Source: Aliirhizobium wenxiniae (GTDB lineage Bacteria > Pseudomonadota > Alphaproteobacteria > Rhizobiales > Rhizobiaceae). Taken from it: a DNA stretch of 64,000 bases. A program made the translations under genes and the position numbers. The stretch spans positions 124,001 to 188,000 of the forward strand of contig NZ_JACHEG010000008.1 of the NCBI RefSeq assembly GCF_014201355.1. The letters are read 5' to 3'. Within the stretch, counting starts at the first letter, position 1. Every line of letters begins with the position of its first letter. Shown one piece after another: positions 40,979 to 48,679 of the stretch. The notes below the pieces were generated by a model, which was not told the origin of the DNA, did not search any database, and saw only the letters and a list, made by a program, of their open reading frames with translations.

Positions 40979-41446
40979 ATGCACGATATGCCTTCGCTGG
41001 AAGAGCTGCAGGAGGAGCAGAGAAGCCTCGAGCTTCCTGAGTTCCACTATGATTTCGTATGGCAGCTCGGCAGCCGCCTCTATCAGCGAGCACGGGAAAA
41101 TCACTTTCCGGTGGCTATCGAGATACGTCATGGCTCCGATCTTGTCTTCGCCATGTTGGCGCCGGGTGCAACCATCGATAATTTTGACTGGACGCGCCGC
41201 AAGTCTGCTGTCGTTCACCGGTTTCACCGCAGCTCACTCTTCGCGAAGCTGGAAGCACAGAGCAAAAATTACGATTTCAACACCCGATTTCGGTTGCCGC
41301 CCGGGGATTTCGCCGCGGGCGGCGGTGGCGTTCCGCTCATTTTGAAGGGCGGCGTCTTTATCGGTTCGGTCGGCATCAGCGGCTTGCCGGACATTCAGGA
41401 TCACAAGCTCGTAACTGGTTGTCTGGCGGAATTGCTGGCGGCTTAA
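40979..41446 (+). CDS. HbpS-like / UPF0303 family protein
   Basis: A 155-residue protein of the heme-degrading/HbpS-like (UPF0303) family. Family traits are FHYDFVWQLGSRLYQRARENHFPVAIEIRHGSDLVFAMLAPGATIDNFDWTRRKSAVVHRF, RLPPGDFAAGGGGVPL and GGVFIGSVGISGLPDIQDHKLV. Members bind heme or cobalamin or act in sensing, but those of this operon type are unstudied. It is 65 bases after the GH3 gene and before a Gfo/Idh/MocA oxidoreductase. A GAGG lies just before the ATG. Confidence 0.82.
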   Translation: MHDMPSLEELQEEQRSLELPEFHYDFVWQLGSRLYQRARENHFPVAIEIRHGSDLVFAMLAPGATIDNFDWTRRKSAVVHRFHRSSLFAKLEAQSKNYDFNTRFRLPPGDFAAGGGGVPLILKGGVFIGSVGISGLPDIQDHKLVTGCLAELLAA

Positions 41447-41512
41447 AAAGCGGCGCACGATGCCTGCCATCGCGTCAGGCGCAGCGCCTCACATAGTGGC
41501 GGAGAATATAGT

Positions 41513-42658
41513 ATGAAACCGGTCGTCATTGGAATTATCGGGTGCGGCGTTATCAGCGACGCATATCTCAAGGGGGCTGAGGGCTCCAGCCTCATTACGG
41601 TCAAAGCCGTTTCCGATCTTCGGCAGGATATCGCTGAAGAAAAAGCAAGGACCTACGGCTGTGAAGCAATGTCGGTCGATCAGCTCCTAAGCGACCCGGA
41701 TATCGAGATCGTTCTGAATCTGACGATCCCGGCGGTCCATGCAATAGTTGCCCTCGATATCCTGGAGGCTGGAAAACATCCTTATTCGGAAAAGCCGCTA
41801 GCGATCTCGATGAAGGAAGCAGACACGGTAATCGAAAGAGCAAGTGCGCTGGGCTTACGTGTGGGTTGCGCGCCCGACACCTTCTTCGGCGCCTCCCACC
41901 AGATAGAACGAAGGATCGTCGATGACGGCACATTGGGGCGGATCGTCGGGGGCAGTGTCACGATCGCATCGCGTGGCATGGAACACTGGCATCCAGATCC
42001 GCGCTTCTTTTATCAACCAGGCGGCGGCCCGCACGCGGATGTTGGCCCCTACTATATTACTCAACTAGTGAACCTGCTTGGCCCGGTTCGATCGGTATCA
42101 GCCTTTGCAACCAAAGCCTTCGATCAAAGGACGATCACGAGCGAAAAGCTGAATGGGACGACATTCGAGGTGGCCGTTCCCACCACCATCAACGGCACGC
42201 TTCTCTTTGCATCTGGCGCCAATGTGTCTCTAACAATGTCTTGGGACATATGGGCATCGAAGCGACCCAAATTCGAGATTTATGGGAGCGAAGGAAGCCT
42301 TCAGGTCGCCGATCCGAACCACTTCGGTGGGGTGCCCGAAGTCTTAATCCGCGGGGGCAACTGGGAGCCAATTTCGATAGATGATTTCGCCTTCGGCGCA
42401 GTTAACCGCACGACAATATTCGGCCACGAAATTGCCGACTACCGCGTCGTCGGCTTAATCGATATGGCCGTGGCCTTGAGGTCAGGGCGCCCACACCGGG
42501 CAAATGGTGAACTGGCATACCATGTCCTCGAAATCATACAGGCGCTTGAATTGTCGAGCACCGCGGGAAATCATATACGATTGAAGAGCACCTGCGTTCG
42601 CCCGGCTCCCCTGATGCCAGGTAAGGACGAGGCTGTCCTGCTCGAGCCCGCTGCCTGA
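41513..42658 (+). CDS. Gfo/Idh/MocA-family oxidoreductase
   Basis: A 381-residue NAD(P)-dependent sugar or polyol dehydrogenase. The Rossmann start reads VIGIIGCGVISDAYLKGAEG, and the catalytic motif EKPLAISMKEADTVIERA has the expected Lys. The C-terminal domain includes DVGPYYITQLVNLLGPVRSVSAFA and SWDIWASKRPKFEIYGSEGSL. The family reduces or oxidises ring hydroxyls of sugars, inositols and 3-keto sugars; substrate unknown. It follows the GH3 operon by 66 bases and may act on the same sugar. Confidence 0.9.
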   Translation: MKPVVIGIIGCGVISDAYLKGAEGSSLITVKAVSDLRQDIAEEKARTYGCEAMSVDQLLSDPDIEIVLNLTIPAVHAIVALDILEAGKHPYSEKPLAISMKEADTVIERASALGLRVGCAPDTFFGASHQIERRIVDDGTLGRIVGGSVTIASRGMEHWHPDPRFFYQPGGGPHADVGPYYITQLVNLLGPVRSVSAFATKAFDQRTITSEKLNGTTFEVAVPTTINGTLLFASGANVSLTMSWDIWASKRPKFEIYGSEGSLQVADPNHFGGVPEVLIRGGNWEPISIDDFAFGAVNRTTIFGHEIADYRVVGLIDMAVALRSGRPHRANGELAYHVLEIIQALELSSTAGNHIRLKSTCVRPAPLMPGKDEAVLLEPAA

Positions 42659-42753
42659 TTTAGATTGCGAAGGGAATCTAAAGCTTCCATCGGTGAGGGG
42701 TCGATCCACAGCACCTTTCGCCATGAACGCCATCTCCATCATTGGAGGACCAA

Positions 42754-43683
42754 ATGACAACCCACGTCAAATCCAGCCCCGCCACTGAGCTGGCAGTAAA
42801 AAACTATGGCAGACAGCTTGTTCCTGGGCAGCGCTCGCTGCTGGCCATTCACGATCTCGCAACGGGCACGCGGCGGGTCATTTTGGAGACCAATCATCTG
42901 ATTGAAGCTCCAAACTGGACACCTGACGGCGAACAACTGATTTTCAATGGCGGTGGCCAACTCTGGCGTATCGGACTCGATGGCTCGGACCTGCAGTTGA
43001 TCCATACAGGACTGCTGGCTGACCTCAACAACGATCATGTGCTTTCGCCGGACGGCCGCTCAATCTATGTCAGCTCCAATGACGGCCATCTCTACAAGAT
43101 ACGCTTGGATGCGGGCGCGCCGGTAAGGGTGTCAAATCAGCATGACAAACCTTTCCGCTATTATCTTCACGGCGTGTCACCAGATGAGCGCGAGCTTGCG
43201 TTTGTCGGCATTGAAGGGTCGGGGCCGGAAGCGCGTAGGAACCTCTATGTCATAGCATCCGAGGGCGGGACCGATCGGCGTCTTCTCGACTCGGCCAAGC
43301 CGAGCGACGGACCTGAATATTCGCCGGATGGCAGATGGATCTATTTCAGTTCCGAACTTCGCTCGTCCAAACCTGGCCATGCGCAAGTATTCCGCATGGA
43401 CCGAAATGGCGGCGAAATCCGCCAATTCACTTTCGACAACCGAGTTAACTGGTTCCCGCATATCTCGCCGGATGGCAGTACAATCGTCTTCCTCAGCTAT
43501 CCCGCCGGTACTATCGGCCACCCGCCCGACAAGGATGTCATCATCCGGTCGATGACGCCAGAGGGCGAAAATGTCACCGACGTGGCGGCGTTCTACGGCG
43601 GGCAGGGAACGATCAACGTCAACAGCTGGGCGCCGGACAGTCGACGCTTCGCTTATATCGAGTATCCGATAGGGAGGAGCTAG
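42754..43683 (+). CDS. TolB-like beta-propeller (PD40/WD40-like) protein
   Basis: A 309-residue protein of WD40-like PD40 repeats, seen as repeated SPDGR/TPDGEQ and strand patterns: APNWTPDGEQLIFNGGGQLWRIGLDGSD, VLSPDGRSIYVSSNDGHLYKI, GVSPDERELAFVG and ISPDGSTIVFLSYP. No signal peptide is visible. Homologues are annotated as biopolymer transport or dipeptidyl-type propellers; some are oligogalacturonide or sugar lyase-like, but no catalytic residues can be named here. The start at 42754 follows GGAGG; a TTG at 42742 is within that site. It ends the sugar gene run. Confidence 0.8.
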   Translation: MTTHVKSSPATELAVKNYGRQLVPGQRSLLAIHDLATGTRRVILETNHLIEAPNWTPDGEQLIFNGGGQLWRIGLDGSDLQLIHTGLLADLNNDHVLSPDGRSIYVSSNDGHLYKIRLDAGAPVRVSNQHDKPFRYYLHGVSPDERELAFVGIEGSGPEARRNLYVIASEGGTDRRLLDSAKPSDGPEYSPDGRWIYFSSELRSSKPGHAQVFRMDRNGGEIRQFTFDNRVNWFPHISPDGSTIVFLSYPAGTIGHPPDKDVIIRSMTPEGENVTDVAAFYGGQGTINVNSWAPDSRRFAYIEYPIGRS

Positions 43684-43701
43684 CTTATGCAAGGTGGCGC
43701 A

Positions 43702-44345
43702 CTAGAGGTGCGAACTGAGCTGTTGTCGCACACGTTCCAATGCGAGCGCTTTAAGTTGGCCAACGCCGTTGCAGATGGTGGCAAGCAGTCGCCGGCTACA
43801 TGAAGTGCCGGATCCAGCTCCCCCGTCCCGGCCATGCGCGTGCCGGACATGCCATGCGAATAACCGAGCGCGATCGCCTTTTTATTGCGGTTGACATGCT
43901 CCGCGTCCTCGGGAACGCGCGAGGTCGCGGCGCACGACGGTGACGTGGCAGGCAGTCTTCATTCATTTCTACATGAAGAAATCCTGAGACACCCGCTGCC
44001 GCGTGACTTAAAATGCACGCGATCGGCGTGCTGTCGAATTTCCTTCCGGCTACTTTGAAAGCGATGACCAGGCGGAGCCCGTTATTGATGCCGGATGCAT
44101 CGCCGGCGGGCGCTGTACCGCCCTCGATCTTGTCTATCGGCTTGACGTCACCAGCGCCTTGAAGCTGGTTACGCGGGGGTGACGGCAAAGACCTCATCCC
44201 CGCACAACAAGTCTTAAGCAATCGCTAAGTTATCGCAACTTTCCGGCACGGAACCGACGCCGTATTGGTCCCTCATCAGCGGATTCGCAAAACGCCAGCC
44301 GCTCGCCGTGTCGGAGATTTAGGCATTGCCCGTGAACTTCGACGC
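43702..44345 (-). pseudogene. Thiolase remnant (PcaF-like)
   Basis: Minus-strand pieces match the thiolase at 53700-54905. They are FTGNA-stop-ISDTASGWRFANPLMRDQYGVGSVPESCDNLAI (equivalent to its FSRNAEIYDTTIGWRFVNP), GTAPAGDASGINNG, VNRNKKAIALGYSHGMSGTRMAG and LATICNGVGQLKALALERV. The N-terminal third with the active Cys is missing, several segments are deleted and a TAA is in frame near 44324. It begins ten bases after the pqqE stop. Confidence 0.8.
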
Positions 44346-44354
44346 CACTCAAGT

Positions 44355-45500
44355 TCACCTACCGCGATAAACGAATGCTGGCGGTTCTGCTAGGCTGTCT
44401 GCATCGGCCTGTTCGCTCAGCAGCTGCCGAAGTGGCGAGCGGATGCAGACCGGATCGGTGGCCGACGCATCGCCGGTCAGAGCCATGGCCTGGCAGCGGC
44501 AGCCGCCGAAATCGATCGCCTTGCGGTCGCAGCTGCGGCACAGTTCCGGCATCCAGCTATCGCCGCGATAGGCATTGAAGGCTTCGCCTTCGTACCAGAT
44601 CGCCTCAAGCGTTTTGTCGCGGACATTGTCGAAGCGAAGCGAAGGAATGGTTTCGGCGGCGTGGCAGGGCAGAACCTTGCCGGACGGCGTGATGTTCAGT
44701 CCCGTGCGTGCCCAGCCGCCCATGCAGGCCTTGGGATAGGAGGCATGATGGTCGGCGCCGACATAGTCGATGACGATGATGCCTTCGAGGCGCTTGCGGG
44801 CTTCGGCAACAAAGGCGTTTGCCTTGAGAAACTGTTCCCTCGTCGGCATCAGCGCCTGACGGTTCCTGTCTGCCCAGCCGTGGAACTGCACGGTGGCGAT
44901 CTCGATACGCCGCGCACCGAGCCGGACCGCTAGGTCTAGCATATCGCCCATCTGGTCCATGTTCTGCTTGTGACAGACCGCATTGACGGTGAGCGGAATG
45001 CCGGCGGCATGGGTCCATTCTGCAACAGCGATCTTGCGGCCGTAACCTCCCTTGTAGCCGCCGACCTTGTCGGCAAGCTCCGGCGTCGCTCCTTGAATCG
45101 AGAGCTGCAGATGATCGAGCCCAGCCTCGGAGAGCTCGGTGATCCGCTTTTCGGTCAGCCCGATACCTGAGGTGATGAGATTGGTGTAAAGGCCCGCCTT
45201 GGCAGCGGCCGCGGTCAGTTCAACCAGGTCGCGACGAGCCGCCGGTTCGCCACCGGAAAGATGCAAGTGCAGCACGCCAACCGATGCCGCCTGCTGGAAG
45301 ACGCTGATCCATTCCTCGGTCGATAGCTCGGTCTCGACGCCTTCCAGTTCCAGCGGATTGGAGCAATAGGGGCAGGCGAGCGGGCAACGATGTGTCAGTT
45401 CGGCAAGCATGGCGATTGGCGCCGGAATGCGGATGCGCCGCACAACCCCGTCCTGATCCGTCCATTCGCTTGTCGGCCGCACTGTCACATGCTCGTTCAA
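44355..45500 (-). CDS. pqqE: PqqE, radical SAM PqqA Glu-Tyr crosslinking enzyme
   Basis: A 381-residue radical SAM/SPASM enzyme that joins Glu and Tyr of PqqA, the first step of PQQ synthesis, with PqqD as chaperone. The SAM cluster cysteines are Cys39, Cys43 and Cys46 (HRCPLACPYCSN), with GGEP next; C-terminal SPASM cysteines are in CMGGWARTG, LCRSCDRKAIDFGGCRCQA. Length is normal. It overlaps pqqD by four bases. The last gene of the pqqBCDE run. Confidence 0.95.
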   Translation of the reverse strand: MNEHVTVRPTSEWTDQDGVVRRIRIPAPIAMLAELTHRCPLACPYCSNPLELEGVETELSTEEWISVFQQAASVGVLHLHLSGGEPAARRDLVELTAAAAKAGLYTNLITSGIGLTEKRITELSEAGLDHLQLSIQGATPELADKVGGYKGGYGRKIAVAEWTHAAGIPLTVNAVCHKQNMDQMGDMLDLAVRLGARRIEIATVQFHGWADRNRQALMPTREQFLKANAFVAEARKRLEGIIVIDYVGADHHASYPKACMGGWARTGLNITPSGKVLPCHAAETIPSLRFDNVRDKTLEAIWYEGEAFNAYRGDSWMPELCRSCDRKAIDFGGCRCQAMALTGDASATDPVCIRSPLRQLLSEQADADSLAEPPAFVYRGR

Positions 45501-45796
45501 GATTTCAGCTCCAGCATTCTGCGTTTGGAAAACTCGTCGACGAAGGCGATGACGTCCGCGAGGATCTGGTCCTTCGGCGCGTCGAATTTCGAGGCGAAGT
45601 CGGAGGCGATCGCATCGAGGTCGCGTTCGCCGTCCAGCGCGTTGACAATCATGACGGCTATGTCATCCAGTGCCAGCGCCCGCTCGGGTGCCAACAGCAC
45701 GTTCAGCCCCCGCACGGGGTCTTCCCGCAGCCGGACGCCACGCGCCAGTTTGGCAACGGTGCTGCCCGTCACGGTCACGGCAACAGGTTCGCTCAT
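45497..45796 (-). CDS. pqqD: PqqD, PqqA peptide chaperone
   Basis: A 99-residue protein of the PqqD/RRE fold, which binds the PqqA peptide and presents it to PqqE. Family features: KLARGVRLREDPVRGLNVLLAPERALALDDIAVMIVNALDGERDLDAI. The start at 45796 is an ATG overlapping the pqqC stop by four bases, so coupled to it. Confidence 0.93.
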   Translation of the reverse strand: MSEPVAVTVTGSTVAKLARGVRLREDPVRGLNVLLAPERALALDDIAVMIVNALDGERDLDAIASDFASKFDAPKDQILADVIAFVDEFSKRRMLELKS

Positions 45797-46596
45797 ATGG
45801 CTGCTCTCTGTACGTCCTGCTTCAAGGCGGGCTGGTCGAGATCGCCGATCACGCCTTCCTTGCCGTCCCAGCCACCCGGCGGCAGCAGGGCAGGTGACAC
45901 GTAGGCATGGTGCAGTGCATCGAGCTGCGCCCAGAGCACATCGGTCTTGAAGGTAAGAGCCGCCGCCGCCGCATCCTGTTTTTCCCTCGTGTCGGCATGG
46001 TCGAGCACGTAGTTGAGGCCGAAGGCGACATCGACCGGCGCCTCGTCGAGACGGTTGCGGAAATAGGACAGTGCCTGTTCGTTGGCGAAGGCGTAATGCT
46101 CGATCAGCCCGGCAATACGGTTCTTGTGGATCGCCGGGGCGAAAAGCTCGGTCAGCGAGGCTGCCACCGCATCGACCATCGGCATGTCGCGGACAAAGCG
46201 GACATAGGCGTCGCAGGCAAAGCGCGTACCCGCAAGCACGCCACGATTCGAGGCGACATAATCCGGATCGAGGCCGACGGCTTCGGCAAGCTTCAGCCAA
46301 CGACGAATACCACCGCCTTCTTCGACACCGCCATCATGGTCTTCGATACGCTTACGCCATGCGCGGCGGATCGAAACGTCTTCGCAACGTGACATGAAGG
46401 CCGCGTCCTTCACCGGAATACGGCTCTGGTAATAGAAGCGGTTGATCACCCAGGCACGCACCTGTGTGATATTGCAATGTCCGCCATGCAGCATGCCGTG
46501 AAAGGGATGTTTGTCGTGGTAACGCGCATCGCCGATGGCGCGCAGCCGTGCTTCGAAATCGGTACGGTTTTGAGCGGTGTTATGAATATCAGGCAA
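45793..46596 (-). CDS. pqqC: PqqC, cofactor-free PQQ synthase (final oxidase)
   Basis: A 267-residue enzyme that performs the last ring closure and oxidation to PQQ. It has the family active-site stretches YHDKHPFHGMLHGG, QVRAWVINRFYYQSRIPVKDAAFMSRC and HYAFANEQALSYFRNRLDEA. The start is taken as TTG at 46596 (LPDIHNTAQ), with GGAG nine bases upstream inside the end of pqqB; an ATG upstream would overlap pqqB by over 100 bases. It overlaps pqqB by eight bases. Confidence 0.93.
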   Translation of the reverse strand: MPDIHNTAQNRTDFEARLRAIGDARYHDKHPFHGMLHGGHCNITQVRAWVINRFYYQSRIPVKDAAFMSRCEDVSIRRAWRKRIEDHDGGVEEGGGIRRWLKLAEAVGLDPDYVASNRGVLAGTRFACDAYVRFVRDMPMVDAVAASLTELFAPAIHKNRIAGLIEHYAFANEQALSYFRNRLDEAPVDVAFGLNYVLDHADTREKQDAAAAALTFKTDVLWAQLDALHHAYVSPALLPPGGWDGKEGVIGDLDQPALKQDVQRAAI

Positions 46597-47494
46597 GTTC
46601 GATCTCCATGCCGTCACATCCGACGGCAAAACCGGCCGCCTCGACGGCCGCCCGCTCTGGCCCATTGCGCCAGATCGGATTGGTGTTGTTGATATGGACA
46701 TAGACAAGCCTGCCTATGTTCAGGCTGGATAGTTGCGCCAGACTGCCATCCGGTCCGTCGATCGACATGTGGCCCATGCGCTGTCCGGTCTTGGCGCCGG
46801 TTCCTGCTTTGACCATCTCGTCGTTGGCAAACAGGGTTCCGTCGAAGAAAACGAGATCGGCGCCGCGGATACGCTCAGCCAGCCAGTCGGGCAATGTGGC
46901 GCAGCCGGGAATGTAATAGGCCCGCTTGCCGCCGGCCGTGAATTCGACGCCGATCGTCTGTTCGCCTTCAAGACCGAGCTCGGGTTCGCCCTCTTCCAGA
47001 AACAGGGCAACCTTGCCGGGAACGGCGAAAATGCGCACCTGCAGACCTTCGAGCGGAGAAAAATCGCTGTCGAGCCTGATCGTTTGGCGCGTCACGTGAT
47101 CGGGATCGAGAACCCTGAAGATGGGGTTGCCGTCGAGTACCTTTTCGATTGCGGATGTCGCAAAGAGCTTGAACGGCTGCTTCTCCCGGACGGTCAGAAG
47201 ACCGCCGATGTGATCGACATCGGCATTGGTGATGACGATGCTGCGGATCGGGCTTTGGCGAAGTGCCTTCGGGTGGAGCTGCGGCGTTTGTTGGATCTGC
47301 TGGCGTATATCCGGCGAGGCGTTAAAGATCGCCCAGTTGTCCCCGTCGACGCTGACCGCGAGCGAGGATTGCGTCTGTGGTGAAAGTCCCGACGAGGGAT
47401 CGCGGGCTGCGGCGCAATTGGCGCAGTTGCAATTCCATTGCGGCAGTCCACCGCCGGCGGCTGCGCCAAGCACGAGAAAACGGATCTTGCTCAT
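46589..47494 (-). CDS. pqqB: PqqB, metallo-hydrolase-fold PQQ biosynthesis protein
   Basis: A 301-residue metallo-beta-lactamase-fold protein; it is implicated in hydroxylating the crosslinked Glu-Tyr intermediate. It has KIRFLVLGAAAGGGLPQWNCNCANC and NADVDHIGGLL in place of the HxHxDH of lactamases, and later GHMSIDGPDGS and VYVHINNTNPI. The start ATG at 47494 lies six bases after the YceI stop; the frame goes back to 47593. Confidence 0.95.
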   Translation of the reverse strand: MSKIRFLVLGAAAGGGLPQWNCNCANCAAARDPSSGLSPQTQSSLAVSVDGDNWAIFNASPDIRQQIQQTPQLHPKALRQSPIRSIVITNADVDHIGGLLTVREKQPFKLFATSAIEKVLDGNPIFRVLDPDHVTRQTIRLDSDFSPLEGLQVRIFAVPGKVALFLEEGEPELGLEGEQTIGVEFTAGGKRAYYIPGCATLPDWLAERIRGADLVFFDGTLFANDEMVKAGTGAKTGQRMGHMSIDGPDGSLAQLSSLNIGRLVYVHINNTNPIWRNGPERAAVEAAGFAVGCDGMEIELA

Positions 47495-47499
47495 CGGAC

Positions 47500-48129
47500 C
47501 TATTGCCGGGCCGCCGAGGCCGGCTGGAATTCCGTCTCGATGATGACCGTGACTTCTTCGCCCGCCGACTTGATTTTCGGTGCCAGTCCCCATTCGCTTC
47601 GCTTGAATTTGAGGATGCCGGAGAAACCGATCTTCGGGCTTTTTTCCATTGGCTGCTCGGCCATTGAACCGTTGAATGTCACCTCGATCGTTGCCGGGTG
47701 GGTCTCGCCGCGCAAGGTCAGGTCACCCGCGACAATGCCCTGGTTCGCTCCGGTGATCTTGACCGAAGTGGAGGTGAAGCTGATGGGCTTGCCGGCCAGG
47801 AACGGCTCGGACGTGCCGATCTTCTTGTCGAAATCCTCTTTCTCAGGAAAAGGAAAGTCGGTTCTGACCGACGTCGGATCGATCGTCGCTGTGATCCTGG
47901 ATTGCTCAGGATGCTCGGCATCCCAGGCCAGCTCTGCGGTCATCTGCGTAAAGCGCGCGGTATAGTTGGAAAGGCCAAGGTGAGTAACTTTCCACAACAC
48001 ACTCGAATGAGCAGGGTCGGAAACATAGGCTCCAGAAGGCGCAGGATTACTGGCACTCCATGCAGGCAACGCAAAAAGAGCGGCAAACGCGAGAGGCGGC
48101 AGGCACGCTCGAAAAAACGGGATCGGCAT
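47500..48129 (-). CDS. YceI-family periplasmic lipid-binding protein
   Basis: A 209-residue exported lipocalin-like protein. The signal peptide is MPIPFFRACLPPLAFAALFA, cleaved near WSA. The YceI body has DPAHSSVLWKVTHLGLSNYTARFTQM, SRITATIDPTSVRTDFPF, SFTSTSVKITG and SGILKFKRSEWGL. YceI proteins bind isoprenoid quinones or similar lipids. It lies between pqqA and pqqB, so is probably co-transcribed with PQQ synthesis; a quinone-linked role for the PQQ dehydrogenases is an inference. Confidence 0.88.
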   Translation of the reverse strand: MPIPFFRACLPPLAFAALFALPAWSASNPAPSGAYVSDPAHSSVLWKVTHLGLSNYTARFTQMTAELAWDAEHPEQSRITATIDPTSVRTDFPFPEKEDFDKKIGTSEPFLAGKPISFTSTSVKITGANQGIVAGDLTLRGETHPATIEVTFNGSMAEQPMEKSPKIGFSGILKFKRSEWGLAPKIKSAGEEVTVIIETEFQPASAARQ

Positions 48130-48346
48130 TCTTTTCCTATCTCGGTTCTCTGCGATGCAGAGGGCACCTGGATGCTAGGTGGTTACAGGCCTATCTCAGG
48201 CTGTGATGTTTTCGTTCGCGCGCGGGGCGAACTGCGTGCCGGAACATTAGCCGGCGGCAACAATCAGCTCGATCATATCGCTGCCACCGACTAAACAGCT
48301 TGCACAAGAATTTAGACCGTTAAGGGACCGTCCTTGCTAATGCTGA

Positions 48347-48442
48347 TCAAAACAGGACGGGTTCATCCCCATCTGACTGCGCGTAACGGTTGATTTCCAT
48401 TCCGCAGCTGACTTCAATAAATTTGGGGGCTGACCATTTCAT
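48347..48442 (-). CDS. pqqA: PqqA, precursor peptide of PQQ
   Basis: A 31-residue peptide beginning MKWSAPKFIEVSCGMEINRY. Glu16 and Tyr20 in GMEINRY form the ExxxY core whose side chains become PQQ. AAAGGAAG precedes the ATG at 48442. It lies apart from pqqB, 217 bases upstream of the yceI gene, in the same direction; the peptide is too short for routine gene calls. The extra eleven residues after the Tyr are longer than in most PqqA peptides. Confidence 0.93.
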   Translation of the reverse strand: MKWSAPKFIEVSCGMEINRYAQSDGDEPVLF

Positions 48443-48679
48443 GTCAATCTTCCTTTCTAAGTGCGCGGCTTTGCCGCTGGCTGAAATATAGGTGTCGGCC
48501 ACCTTGCTAGAACCGACCCTCACGAACAAGTTACGCAACGACGACATAACTTGGGTTGATGCGGAGGGTGATGGCCCATGAAGCATGGGCGATCCGACCT
48601 CCGCGACCGCTCGGCGACATCGCCACGCAGCATTCCTTAATGGGAGACGTGAAATCCCCGGGTTCAGCGAAGGCAACAC

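Noticed and set aside
43796..44221. Minus-strand frame of 141 codons as a gene
   Set aside because: Its readable parts match thiolase fragments in one of several frames, so it is part of a pseudogene.
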